Assembly: GCA_013397795.1 (NCBI GenBank)
Contig: VZTJ01006079.1
Coordinates: 62,001-126,000 of the forward strand
Source: Orthonyx spaldingii
Taxonomy: Eukaryota > Chordata > Aves > Passeriformes > Orthonychidae
Reading direction: 5' to 3'
Length of the DNA: 64,000 bases
Below, in pieces: positions 25,589-37,900 of this stretch (its first letter is position 1; each line of letters opens with the position of its first letter). Position numbers and translations under genes: made by a program. The notes below the pieces were generated by a model that worked only from the letters and a program-made list of their open reading frames with translations, was not told the origin of the DNA and ran no database searches.

Positions 25589-26006
25589 TGTTCTGGCTTC
25601 AGCCAAGGACAGGGTTAATTTTTCAGAGTAGCAATGGAACCTGGAGGTGTGGACATATCTGAGTTGTTGCTCTATACCACCTCACATCACTGTTGTGGGG
25701 GTGGAAGTAGGGACCCTCACTTTTGAGAAGAGAGGGCATGGTTTCAGGTAGGAAAAGAAACTGAGTGGAGAGGGTCTGCCTGCCCATTTTGTTCATTGTC
25801 TCAGAATTGTGCCATGTCAGGTTAGGTCAGTGAGCATTTTGCATGCAAAACACCCTCTTTTTGTACACTGTTGTTATCAGTGTTGTTGCCATTACTGTTT
25901 GTTTTCTTACCTCGCTGTTATTTCCAGTAAATTGTTCTTACTCAACCCATTATCTCCACCTTTTTTCTTTCTCACCAAAGTGTGTGGGAGGAGGGGAGTA
26001 GGAGTG
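25589..26006 (+). mobile_element. ERVL-type LTR, 3' end worn
   Basis: It is a second member of the same LTR family as 2681-3131. It has TGTTCTGGCTTCAGCCAAGG, ACAGGGTTAATTTTTCAGAG, a CTCTATACCACCTCACATCA promoter segment, a TTATTTCCAGTAAATTGTTC polyadenylation-region equivalent, and a degraded GGGAGGAGGGGAGTAGGAGTG in place of the usual G-run plus GAGTGAGTGAGC. The final AAACCATGACA is not present. No internal retroviral sequence or target duplication is seen. It is plus strand, like the copy at 2.7 kb. Confidence 0.82.
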
Positions 26007-27073
26007 TCATTTCCATATTACAACAAAACTTGTGAAAACTTAGAAACCTGACCTTTCTGAATATTATAATTAAATTGGTATCTCTACTTCAATATATATA
26101 CATGGACACAGGATAAGTGAAAGTTGTTTTTAAAATATATTTTAAAATCAGTGTTCTGACAAGGAAAAAATATTCTAATTAAGGTTTTAATAAGCAATTG
26201 AACCAGGTATTTTACTCTATTATTTTGGTTCACTTAGGACATTTAGATTGATGGCTGGCCAAAATACATCTAAAACACCGAACATGATCACTGTTTTCCT
26301 TCAAGCTATTTTTCACCATCTTTAAGAAATAACTTCCATAAAAAGATTTCTTGTCTAGGTTGCTGTTACTTAGAACAGTGACTTCCAAACATTTGAGAAC
26401 AAAAATAATTCCCCACTTTTGGAGATTATCACATATATTTATTCCCTTTTTAAAAATTTAATGGTTATATGGTTTTTATTTTATGGTTCTATAAACAACT
26501 ATGGACCACTCTACTATGCCCACAACTTTAATACTACAACTCAGAATAATAATAACTCAAAAAAACAGAACTCATAAAAACATTCTGAACATTTTTTATT
26601 TCATTTTCAGAGCAGAACAGTTTTCTTTCCACACAGCAGACAATCTACTGCAATAGTAGATGGCCTAGTACTCTTTGCAATCTCTCTTTTAATCAAAAAG
26701 ACAGCAGAGTAGGATATACACAATAGAGTCATTATCTTCAGTATCCATGCAAGCTCACGCAGAAAAACAACACTCATCATTTGACTTCAACAGTAACAAC
26801 ATATCAGTGTTACTCCACCATGTATTCAACTTCCTCTTAACACTCAAATGACCACTATTACTATGAGAAAAATTTTAAGGAAAATTAATTTCTACGTGCA
26901 GCACATTTGGTTCATTTTCAGCTCTGAACCTTCCCCAAGAAGTTCCTCATCTCTACCCTCAAAAAGAGCAAACCACCACTATCCCCCCCCAAAATCATCA
27001 TCAACTACTTCTTCTGACCAGAAGAGACTAAGTGTTTTGAAGAAATAGGTATGGCCTCCAACACACATACATG
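26007..27073. other. unique AT-rich DNA, no gene seen
   Basis: Nothing recognised. The 66-codon frame at 26848-27048 is motif-free, with Ser/Pro-rich low complexity. Confidence 0.55.
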
Positions 27074-27174
27074 GTGTGATTCTTGGGTTGTCCTGCAAAG
27101 GGCCAGGACATGGACTTAATCATCCTGTTGGGTCCTTTCTAACTTAGCATGTTCTATGATTCCATGATTCTACC
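27074..27174 (+). mobile_element. very short CR1-type 3' tail
   Basis: It matches the tail GGTTGTCCTGCAAAGGGCCA with a following ATCCTGTTGGGTCCTTTCTA and terminal TTCTATGATTCCATGATTCT. Only about 100 bp remain. Confidence 0.8.
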
Positions 27175-29121
27175 TTTCTAAAAGCATGCTTTCCCCCAAA
27201 ATCTTCAAAATCTTCAGAAATGTGGTGTAAGAGCCTTCAGATTTATAATGAACTGTAACTCTCAGTTGCAACTGGGGAGTAAACTGTTCTTTCCTTTGTC
27301 TCTGAGACCCTTTTAGCTCTTGTTTCCTTTGCAAAGAAATTTGCTATGGTACCCATAGCCACTAATTAACCATGAAAACAATCCAGAGAACTTAGACAGT
27401 ACAAAAGAGGGAACAGTTCACACTGTCATTTCTACTACAGGATGTACTTTTTTAGTAATGTCACATTAATCTTTTGTCTGTTAACTATAGCCTTGTTTGA
27501 AGACACCTATGGTAAATATTTAAACTATTAATGATTTCAGTCTAGATATTAATTGATATTTTATTCCAGCTTTCACAAAACAGGGGTGATTCTCCGCAGT
27601 AATTCAAAGTGCAAAACCATCATCTTAGTCGGTAAACGAGAAGAGATGAAAGCCCAAAGGGTCTGAGAGTTAGCAGAAGCACTCAATAGCACCTAAATTA
27701 ATCATCTCTTTTTCCCATTTAGTGTTTGGGGTTTACAGCCTCACGGACCTGAAATGCTCACAGGGGTTGAAGCACTCATAGAAATATCAGGTGCTGACAC
27801 CATCATCAGAGCAGAGAGCAGTAGAGCAGAACTACTTCAAGAGAATGCATTGGTGAGGGGTCTACAACCTCACTGGGATTACAGAGATGCGGTAGAACAA
27901 TCCTTATGGATGGATTGCTGCTACAAAAACATAAAGAGTCTTTAGGACAGACAGGGTGGGCAGGCATGGAAAAGACTAGACTAGACAGCCACTGAAGGTC
28001 CTTTCCCACTTGAATTTTGAACACGTCACTCGTCACTCTGTACTATTTACAACGTCTTTATTTTCTAAAAATCTGGTTTAAGTTTATAGTAAGTGAAAAT
28101 TTTAAGTTGATATTAACAAAGAATGGGAATGCCTGGTTGTGGAAACATGAAGGGAAAATGAAGGGATCTAAGCAGAGGAAGTGCCAAATGCAACTGTCTT
28201 AGTAAATCTGCAAGATCATAGCCCATCTGCAAGTAGTTTTTAAAGTTGTTGGTTTTTGATAGTGGTAATACGAAGTACAAGCTAAAATAAGTATCAAGGT
28301 ATACCCAGACTAAAACATAGATAGGACTGACTAAAACCAGAATCCACTAAAAAATCAAGGGACAAAAGACAAAGAAGAGATTTGGAGCTATAATATATCC
28401 AGGTGGAAGATGAAAGATATCAAGTCATTAAAAAAAATGAAAGTGTATTACAATAAAACCCATTTACATCCTTGTGGCAACAAAGGGGTTAAAATAGAGT
28501 AGATAGTTTTTCTATGTACAGCTGCATACAAGTTGTCATTAATTCTCTAGCAGAATATATACATGAGAGTGCATGCAGGGTATTGGTAATTGATAAAAAT
28601 TTAACTCTGGACAAGTCAAATTGGTTTGGAGTTAGAGTATTTTTGTGGGTTAGAATTCTAACCCGTCCTAAGGGGAATGATGACACAGACAAAACAAAAA
28701 TATAAGGATTAGCGTCTGTGGTAATATAGCAGGACGGCTGAATGAATGAGTAAATTATAGCTAAGGACAATATGGAGGACCATAAACAAAGTGGAACTTC
28801 TGCTAGGTTTGTATTTCACTGCTACACTCACAACTAGAGAAGACTCTAGCATTTTGTATTGTTTCTGAAAGGAAAAGTTCTGTATAGACAGATATTCTTG
28901 AAAGGCTGAAGATAGTCAAGTTTTTTTTAGGCTTGGATTTGGAACCATATGGAAAGACATGTTTTAATTGTTAATTACTTGAAATCTCTCCCCAGTATTT
29001 TCTCAGATTGTGAACCAAACTCAACAGGTGAAGCCTTTCAAATTGTTATGTCTTGTCCCTAGATCTAGTCTGGTTTAACATGAGTTTTGTGACTTATTCA
29101 GAGTGCACAAAACATTATTCA
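27175..29121. other. mostly unique DNA; GC-richer unclassified patch at about 27750-28020
   Basis: No gene or transposon boundary is recognised. The patch at 27750-28020 is less AT-rich than its flanks and has overlapping open frames on both strands (27754-27945 plus, 28036-27806 minus). I could not assign it to a family. The frames at 28489-28770 overlap on both strands and are motif-free. Confidence 0.45.
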
Positions 29122-29126
29122 GTGAT
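29122..29126. repeat. left target site duplication GTGAT
   Basis: GTGAT directly precedes the TG of the LTR at 29127 and recurs at 29772-29776. The match extends to CAGTGAT if the terminal CA of the LTR is counted. Confidence 0.8.
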
Positions 29127-29771
29127 TGTGGCAGGATGATTCCCCCTCCTTCCTCCCACTGAGGTGCATAGATAAAATAACCTCTGGCATAACAACTCAC
29201 CAGGGGAGTCATATCCTGGCACCAGGAGTCTGACCAGACCCCATGCCAGGGATCTGGAGGACAGATGGGAGAAGAGATAAAAAACGTGCACGTGACAGAA
29301 GGCATGCCTTTTGTTCTATAAAAGTATCACCAATCTGCCACAAAGTCAGAAGTTTCTCTTGCACATTCTAGGAATGTGTGGAGATAATTTCTCCCCAAGG
29401 AAAGTCGTGAACCTTGTGGTAACTTCTCCGGAGATTGAGAGACTGGAGTCTGATGTGGCATAAGGCGCATTGCTCCTAATTATACTTTTTTTTTCTGCTA
29501 GCTGTATTTGTAAACGTGCACTGTGCAAGTTATACTATTAATAGTTTTTTTCCTGTGTAGTAATATTCTGTTTTAAGTCTCTGGTCTGTTCAATTGGTGT
29601 CTATCGAATAAATGATTTATTCTATAATACACCGAATCAGCCATTATTAAAAGAACTTGCGAATGGAAGTGGGTTCTGGGGTGCAGGCCGCCTCAGTAAG
29701 TTACTATCTATTGCGATAGGCCTAAGCAGAGGTAGAAACTTATTTAAACCCCATAATATCCATTCATAACA
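29127..29771 (+). mobile_element. solo LTR with 5-bp target duplication
   Basis: A 645-bp element starts TGTGGCAGGATG and ends TTCATAACA, with GTGAT on both sides. Promoter-like features lie in order: a TATAAAA box at 29317-29323 and AATAAA at 29607-29612, followed by a GC-richer U5-like end near 29650-29700. The CACGTG-containing stretch near 29288 could bind bHLH factors (inference). No gag-pol-env sequence adjoins, so it is a solo LTR. A 5-bp duplication would fit ERVL-like or some other retroviruses, but I do not recognise the family with certainty. The minus frame at 29305-29075 runs across its 5' boundary, and neither it nor the minus frame at 29528-29346 is meaningful. Confidence 0.82.
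29317..29612 (+). promoter_or_regulatory. LTR TATA box and polyadenylation signal
   Basis: TATAAAA at 29317-29323 and AATAAA at 29607-29612 are in the expected order for U3-R of the LTR at 29127-29771. Function is inferred from position. Confidence 0.55.
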
Positions 29772-29776
29772 GTGAT
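29772..29776. repeat. right target site duplication GTGAT
   Basis: Exact repeat of 29122-29126 directly after the terminal CA. Confidence 0.8.
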
Positions 29777-32700
29777 GAGAACAATATAATTGAGACATGT
29801 CTATGACTAAAAATATCTACCAGTTTATAATATTGCAAAGCTATAGGGTAAATATCTCTCTACAACTAAAACTCTCCTTTTAACTTTTTCGTTCAACAAA
29901 CAAACCACACTGCAGTTGTGCTAGAATTGCATAACTAGAAACACAATAGCAACTCTGGACCTCTGTACTGTTCAACACAGGCGTCTGGAAACAATCAGTA
30001 ACATGAGATTTGGATGCATAAAAAAGACATACTATTAGAAAATCAAAAAAATAGAAAAATTTCTTGAAGGGACACCATTTAAAGGTGTCATAATTAATGA
30101 ACATATCTGATAATATGCAAGAAAAAGGAGAGTGAACTGTTATGGTTTCCTTTTTTCCCACCATTACCTTATTAACCCATTTGATTTAAGATTAAATATT
30201 TCTATTACATTGTTTCCTTCAAATTAGATTTTTGCCATTCATTTGTAAGCTATCTCCATTTTACTTTCGGTGGTGACTGTTGTGCTTACTACTGGTTTTG
30301 GCTTCTTTCCATTTTTTGGGTTTTAATTGAAATTGTTTTCCAATATTTTTTCATAATGCATTAGAACTACTAACAGAAGGAACTTTTATAAGGACGTAAG
30401 ACAAAAGCATAAAATTGTCCTTCACAACTGAAGTGAAGAGAATTTTGACATTATCCTGACAATATTCTGGGTGTTTCACTGTTAATGGTTAGGGCAGATT
30501 TTTACTCTTGAGCATGGAGACACGAACACACAGCAGGACTGAGTTGTTCTCAATCCATTTTAAGTATATTTAAGACACAATGTTGGTTGTTAACTGCGAC
30601 ATCTTGCTTGACATTTCTCATGTAATTTCCTCTGACTTAAACCTGAGTTTTGAATGTTCTGAAACTCCTGTACTACTTCTAAAAGATTCACAGGTAATGA
30701 GGTAATAAAAAATATTATTATTTCTCTTGGGTTTGTAACATTTTTCATGCATTTTAATAAACACTCAACTGAGATATTCTAGAAGAAAATAATTTATAAT
30801 ATGAATGTCTACAATAGTTTTAGATTCAGTATCAAAATTCAAATAAGAATAAACAAAAATGCATTGCCGAGGTAACAGCATGGGGTTTTTTACTACAAGT
30901 ACTAGAAAATTGTTATTAAAAAGCATGGATGGCATATATACACTTTCTGTCTTTAATAATGGGATAAACATGAAATTGTACCTTGTGAATTATTCATGAA
31001 GCTAAATTTGACAGAATTAAGTTTTCTTACCATCAAGCTATTGTATTAATTTTGTTCTGAGCAGGAACCGTGCTTTTAGTAAGTTGGTAAGTCCACAAGG
31101 AGAAAATGTGGCTTACTTTTATTTTTAAACCTGCAGGATCTACAGGTTTAGAAAAGCATGACCTATGCTGCAAAGAAATTGAAGCAAGCTCAGAGATTAT
31201 TTCTTCTTTCATTGAAAAAGATCCACAATTTCACAGAGAAAATGGAGAAAGAGTTAAAAAAAAGACCTTAGAATTTGATTCTTGAGAGAGCTAAGGAGAA
31301 ACCAGACACAATCACTGGTTTTAAGCCACATTTAATGAAAAGAGATTGCAATGGACTTGGATTCCATCCAGACTTACTGGCACACAACAGTTGATACAAT
31401 TACACATCATTTTCAAACAGAAATGTTTAAGGAAAAGCAACTTTAAGAGTATTGTCTGGAAAAATGATCTTCTGGCATATTCCCATACACAATGCTTAAA
31501 AGAAAAAAAAAGGTCATCTGTCCCTCAGAACTACTGAAACTGACATTTTTGTCACATTTTTGTAATGTGAAAAGCATTTTGGGGACATTATGTGGGCTGT
31601 TTAAGAGGAGATTTGTTGAAATTTCTAGGAAAATTGGAATACTTTTTTTTTCTTCTCACTTTAAAGCATAATTAGTCACTTTTTAATATAGCAGTGTTTA
31701 AAATTGGCAGTGTTTAAAATTAGCCTAAATTTTAAACAACTCCAGTTGTAAATTTTATAGTAAATAGGGGCAACATTTTTATGAGCAGAAGATGAGGAAT
31801 GCAAGACAAAATCTTTTTAGCCACCGGAATTCTACTGAAATTCTTTGAGCAATATGACTTTTAATTGTAAAAGTTACAAGGCACATTCATCAGAATAGAT
31901 AAAAAGATCTGTGAAAATAGGATTACTCTTCCAGAACTCTTTCAAAAAATAGGTACTATTTACAAAAGTGGACAAAGAAGTCAAATTATAAAAGAGGGTA
32001 GGAGAACAGGAGGTAACAGATTGTAAGAGAACAAAGTTTCCTCAGAAAAATATCTTATTAAAGCAATCTACAAATACCTGAGATGTTTAAACTGCTAAAG
32101 ACTGATTAGATATGTCCCAGAGAAAATTCCTCTCTGTATGTAGGAACCACACCATGTGACCAGAACAGTGCAAAAAGGGTTCCCTGCATTCTATCATAGC
32201 TCTGGAGCAGTGTCTGAGGTCATGGTCAGCATAATGGGCAAAAGCCAGACATCCACAACTGCCGGCACAGGAAGGGACTATATAAAAAGAGGCCAACCAG
32301 CACTGAGGAGCACCATGCATGTGAGTGAACTCAAAGTTCATACTCTGCAATTTTGATATGCAGGATGTTGCTGTCTGGCTCTGAACAAATAACTAAATTC
32401 CTGCGGTACTTTTTTTCACATATCTGCTTCTAGGGTACTTGAAACTATCAAGCAGCTACTAGCCTTTCCAGAACGCAAAATGTAATGATTACCATATCCC
32501 GCAAAGCACACTTTTCTAGGTGTTCTAAAACATTTATAATACACTATTAAACTATAAGTGTTCTGTTGGGCTCACAAACTTCAACAAAAGTACTTTTTAA
32601 AGTACCTTAAAAAACTTAATGGAGCAGTCTCAAAAGTCAAGTCCTTGTCAAGTTCAAATTTGCAGAAATCTTTTTTCCCCCAGCTCAGATTTATTATTTA

Positions 32701-33898
32701 AATTGGTTTACATATATATGATCACATCAGCTTTTAAAAGACCATCAGAAAGGCTTCTCAGAACATTTTGTGATACAAAAGAGGGAGGGGAATAGCCTAT
32801 CATTTGCCATATGGACAGAATTATATATGAAGATATAAGATTTGGATATAGATTTGGCACACTTGGTCCCACAGGTCAAGCACAACTGCCTAAGGCCAGG
32901 TTCGTGTCAATGTACCCACTTCTCTTCTGAATACATAACACTATAGAGTGCAGGCATTTGATCTGCACAGCTTTGTATAACTTCTTCACATTTTTCATCA
33001 AGCTTTCTATTATCTTATTTAGCACATTGGAAAGGTTTCTTGTTAAATTCTTTATCATCATTAGTACTCATCTCATGGTTGTTTCTCTAATACAGCTTTC
33101 TTAGACTCTCAAGGGTTTCCTTAGATCCTGTACCCTGAATTAAACTCTTTGCAAGCAGCAAGATGATTTTTTGTATATTTGCATTTGCTTTAGCCATACC
33201 TATACTTACAGATTTTACTTCACAAAAAGGTCTAGGTTACTGTCATATTGACCTACCAGAAAAGAGTTTTCTAATAAGTCTAAATTAGCATAATGAATCA
33301 GATAAGGTATATAACACAAGAAAATAAAATCTCTCTCCCAGATAAGGCATACCTATAGGCTGGGTTTCAGAACTGGGATATAAAATTATTGTTTCTATCC
33401 TCCCAAAACATATATTTGCATTTATAATGTACGTTCCAAGTTTCAAGATTCAGATGTAATATTACTTGTTTAACAGTCCAACAATTCAGTAAAAAATTCA
33501 GGTGTGAAATACGACCAAATTTCCAAGGGATCCATTTTCATTTTGAACATGATACTTAGAGATATCCCCAAAATACATCTGATTATCTTGACAAAGAAGC
33601 AAAATACTAAATTACATTGTTCGTAATAGAAACCTCTGGTAAAGCTAAAAAAGATTTTATTAGAGCCAGAAATTGTCTATAAGCTAAGTATCTTAGTAGA
33701 ACTTGAATAGAAAAATGTATTGCACTAGGTAAATGGATAAAAGCATACTGGTTAAATTATTGTCTTCATCTTATTTCAAACAAGTATTTTCTTTCCTTGT
33801 GAGACTACACTCTTATTTAAAGCCATTCCAATAACCTAACATCACGATTACTCTTCAGTGTTGAATTATAACATTTTGTTAAACAGTTCAAATTGCTG
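29777..33898. other. unique AT-rich DNA; possible promoter-like patch near 32.1-32.35 kb
   Basis: No gene is supported. A 16-bp near-perfect duplication lies at 31692-31723. A less AT-rich patch at 32090-32350 has open frames on both strands (32350-32087 minus, 32156-32356 plus) and a TATATAAAAAGAGG box at about 32280. It could be part of an unrecognised LTR, but I see no matching ends. Confidence 0.45.
31692..31723. repeat. 16-bp tandem duplication
   Basis: CAGTGTTTAAAATTGG is followed at once by CAGTGTTTAAAATTAG, with one mismatch. Confidence 0.85.
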
Positions 33899-34389
33899 AA
33901 TCACAGAATAATTTAGACTGAGAGGAGGCCTTGCAGGTCATGCTGACCAACACTTCTACCTGAAAGAGGACCACCTTCAAACTTAGAAGAGGTTTCTCCT
34001 TCTCAAGTTTGGTCAACCTCTACAGCCTTTATCAAGGCAACCCAACGTAGTACTTCTATGGTGAAATTTTCTATCCTTACCTAAGCACAGTATCCTATGT
34101 TGTGCTTCTTGTCTCTAGCTTCATGAAGGGCATCCTCCAGGAGAGTCAGGCCACTCATAAACACCTACTAGAAAGCTAAAGTCAAGCCCAAAATTTTGCC
34201 ATCAGCTCACTTTTCTTTAGGTTCATCTCATTCTAGGATCATATTGAGCATCCTCAGCTTACTCTAACATATGATGTGCTCCAGTCCTCAAATCATTATG
34301 AGGGCCCTATATTACTGTTTTGATCTGTCAAGGTCTTCAGTCTACTGGAGAGTCACACCATAGTTAAGACGACCTCCCACAAGTGCTGA
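33899..34389 (-). mobile_element. old CR1 LINE 3' part, minus strand
   Basis: Read on the minus strand it has the CR1 3' end at 33899-33925 (AATCACAGAATAATTTAGAC in forward reading). Further in, forward CATCCTCAGCTTACTCTAAC, ATGTGCTCCAGTCCTC and ACCTCCCACAAGTGCTGA match CR1 landmarks. Divergence is high and no frame survives, so this is one of the older copies in the window. Confidence 0.72.
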
Positions 34390-34427
34390 ATCATACAGAA
34401 TCATGTATTCTTGTTGTGTTCACTCTA

Positions 34428-34538
34428 ATGTATGTTTGAGTGTGTGTGTATCATGTAGGTATGTGTGAGTGTACATGTATATGAACATATACTCATGCTA
34501 AATAATCTATATGTGTATATTCACACCCACACACCCCT
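34428..34538. repeat. degenerate TG/TATG and CA-rich repeat
   Basis: Imperfect TG, TATG and GTAT units run from 34428 to about 34520, then turn into ACACCCACACACCCC. It is a decayed dinucleotide repeat. Confidence 0.65.
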
Positions 34539-34918
34539 ATAAAGGATGTCAGTGCTCCAAGGTAAATTTCCAGTGAATAATTATTCAGAGGACATCCATG
34601 TTAAAGTTCAGATTGTATTACTGTTGGCATTGTGAACTATCACTGAGAAGTGAAGGATAACAGCATTAGGAAGGAGTGATAGATTGCTCAAGGGATTATC
34701 AAGTTCTAGACTGAGGGAGACTCACCATATAGAATTTTTAGTTAAGCATAAAACACATCAAGAATTGGGCTCTGCACACTCCTTTAACAAGATATGCTCA
34801 AGGGCCAGAAGGAATAGGTGGACGTGTTTGAAAAAATAAACAATTTTAGGTGATTGAAATTATTTCAGAGGGTTTGAGTCTGAGCCCAATATTTTTAAGG
34901 TCTGCAGTTTAAGAATGG

Positions 34919-34995
34919 GAATCATATAATCATGCAATGATTTGACTTGCAAGGGACCTTAAAGATCATCTACTTTCAGCCCCCAAGCTGTAGGT
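34919..34995 (-). mobile_element. short CR1 3' tail, minus strand
   Basis: The forward reading GAATCATATAATCATGCAAT followed by AAGGGACCTTAAAGATCATC is the reverse complement of the CR1 terminal segment. About 75 bp are recognisable. Confidence 0.8.
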
Positions 34996-37900
34996 AAGGA
35001 GATCAAGACTGGACAGACTAGCAGTAGCATCTAGGGAAACTGAATGTCTGAGAGTAAACATAGGGTTCTCCTTCATTTAAGAAATAAGACCCATTGCATT
35101 CCTTTCCTCCTCTACTTCAGTGTTAACAGGCTTCTGTGTTACTCCAACTGGGGAAAATAAAATAAATTTCTAAGCCTTAAGTCTGTATTGTTATGACATT
35201 CATTAACCTGACTAGCAGGAGGCACTGGTGTCATGTATAGAGATACCAAGACTTTACTGATCTTGTATCTTATCTCTTCCCACTGTTGCTGTGAATGGAA
35301 TACATTGCTTCTGTTGGAGTCTCAAAGCAGACTAACCACAGGTCCCAAACGAGGTGTTCTGTAACAGACCCCTCAAAGTTGTTCTAGCCCTTTAAAAGCA
35401 GATTTATAAAGTCAATAATCTCTGAAACAGCCAAGGTCAATACATTTCAAGGCTTTATTTTGGATCCAAAAGATAACATGTCAAATGGGACACTAAAGTG
35501 ATCTTTTTCTCCTGAAAAGACATGACGCTGCTATTACCTGTTTGCATATTTGCATTTTTCTGAGACTCTGAAGTCCCTCTAAATGAACGCAATACAATGT
35601 TGAAAGCATTATAGCTATGAACACAAAATGTCTGTAGCTGTGTGAGAGACAGTTATCAGTGCCACTTAGGAAATCAATTAGCAGACTAAACTTAATTTCC
35701 AGTAAAGAAATTTCACTATAAATAGAAGTATATCTTCTCTACCAGACATAATTTTTTAGGATTTCTCAGAACAGTAAAGAGAGGGGTAAAAGCTAGATAT
35801 ATTTTTCCTGTTTTTCCATTGTTTGAATTCTGGAGAAAGTTGATATTTATGTAAAATACATTATCTTTGAAAGAACAATGAAGGATATATTAAGATATTG
35901 TTTCAAATTATATGGTTTAAAAACGATTTCTATGATTTGTAAGGTGTTAAATTGAGTGCCTTAAATACAAGTCTATGGCTAACATAATTTTAATTTCTGC
36001 ATAGCCTCACATAGCTTAAATACAATATAGAGTTTAACTTCCATGTTTGCAACATGGTCTCCAGAAAACTATTGCACTCTTCTGAGATTTACATTCGTGT
36101 CCATATTTTTAATAGCAGGAGGCCTTAGCTACATTAACATGTAAATTAATCCTATAACTTTCTAAGCTGTTTTTAGCAACACAAGTTCATAGTGTATCTG
36201 CTATTTAAGAGAAGATCTCTACTTATGTACTATTTGTGGTCTCTCCAGATAAAGGCTTATAAAATGTATTTTTTAACCAGTAGAATTGATGACATATTTT
36301 CACCTTTTTTATCATATATTTTTGCAAATGTGGAGAAGAAAAACTGTAATCACTAGTTGCATTTATTTTTCTATTTTCAAAACCAAAGATTTAGATTAAG
36401 AAATTATAAACTTGCCTGAGGTTTTTTCTCCTTCCCTGACCTTTAGTCCTGCCTATCTGACAGCCCCTCAAGAAATAAAGAACACGTTAATGTTTGTACT
36501 TTATCCAGTCAAATTTTCCAAAGTTTTAATACCCTAATGATGAAAATATTCAATAATCTTGGAAACAGAATAAATTAACAGAAAGCATGAAATATGGACT
36601 TATTTTAGATCTTCACTGTGCACACTTTTGGCACAGAAGTTAAAAAGCAATCCCAAAAATGAGCATTATTTTCACTAAGAAAATATTTGTAATTTTAAGT
36701 TGGCAACAAATTATTATTGATAAAAGAAAGGAAAGTGAGGTATTCTACCTCTTTATCAGTCCCATTCTGGCATTTTTTTATTCACTTGCTTTATATTCTA
36801 GAAAAAATAGGTGCCTCTGCAGCATACACCTTATACAGCAATGCAAGTTCTGTATCAAATAATGACTATAAAATTGTGCGAAGCTCCATTGACTTCGACA
36901 GAATCTGCAGGGGTGGACACATCTGCCCAGTCAGATCAGATTAAACTAGCTCTGCTAAAGTAAAAATGTCAATGACTTAAGAAAGGACAATTTGCAGTAT
37001 ATTCCACTCAATTCATCTGGCAACTGAATGAAAATTACAGAAGGTACTTATCACAGAAGCAACTGTGTTTTATTACCAATAGAAAAATTACTAAGTGTAC
37101 CAATTATATGTGATAGATCTACTGATCTTGCTAAATTTATGAGATCAAGATAATGACCAAATTTATTGCAGAAAGCTGATATGAAGAAGTTTTAAAATAT
37201 GTTCAAAATCTGTTAACTGTTAAGAGGTGACTCTGATAACTTTATATTGCTGCTTCTTAAAGGCATTAATTAATTAGTCTTCATAATGTGCATGTATACC
37301 TATCTCAAGGCCTGGCAACTGCAATGAAGCAGAAGAGTGCATCCATCTATATCTTTATGTTAATATGTAAATCAAACAATTACATTTTTATAGACAGCTA
37401 CTAATAACAAAAACGGAAAGGAACTTAGAGTCTTTTATTTAGGGGTAAGTTCCAACACAGGATATTTTCTGATTATTCAGATTACAAGTGAGCTATAGTC
37501 CCATTCAATTCATGCAGATTGTTTGTACTGGCAAGTGATATACACAGAAATAAACTGATACCTCTATTTACTTAATCCTTCCATACAGAGAGGAAATACA
37601 GGAAATTTAGGCATGCTTTTCGTCCTGCTCTTTGATGCCACATTAAATATTATAGGTTTACAAGAGACATAAGGAAAATAAAGTACAAATACTTTCTAGA
37701 TGATCAAAATTACATCAAAACCTCCACTCCAATGAAAAATTTAAAAAAAAAAGTGACCTAGGAGTCTTTGAGAGTGTTCATGCTAATACTTCTGAGTCTG
37801 CAGACTGCCCTGGTGACAGGATTTGCCTCCAGGCATATACTTCTTCAGGTACTTCCCATCACATTAATGACCATTTTCCTGTTGTAGTTAATGAAGGTAA

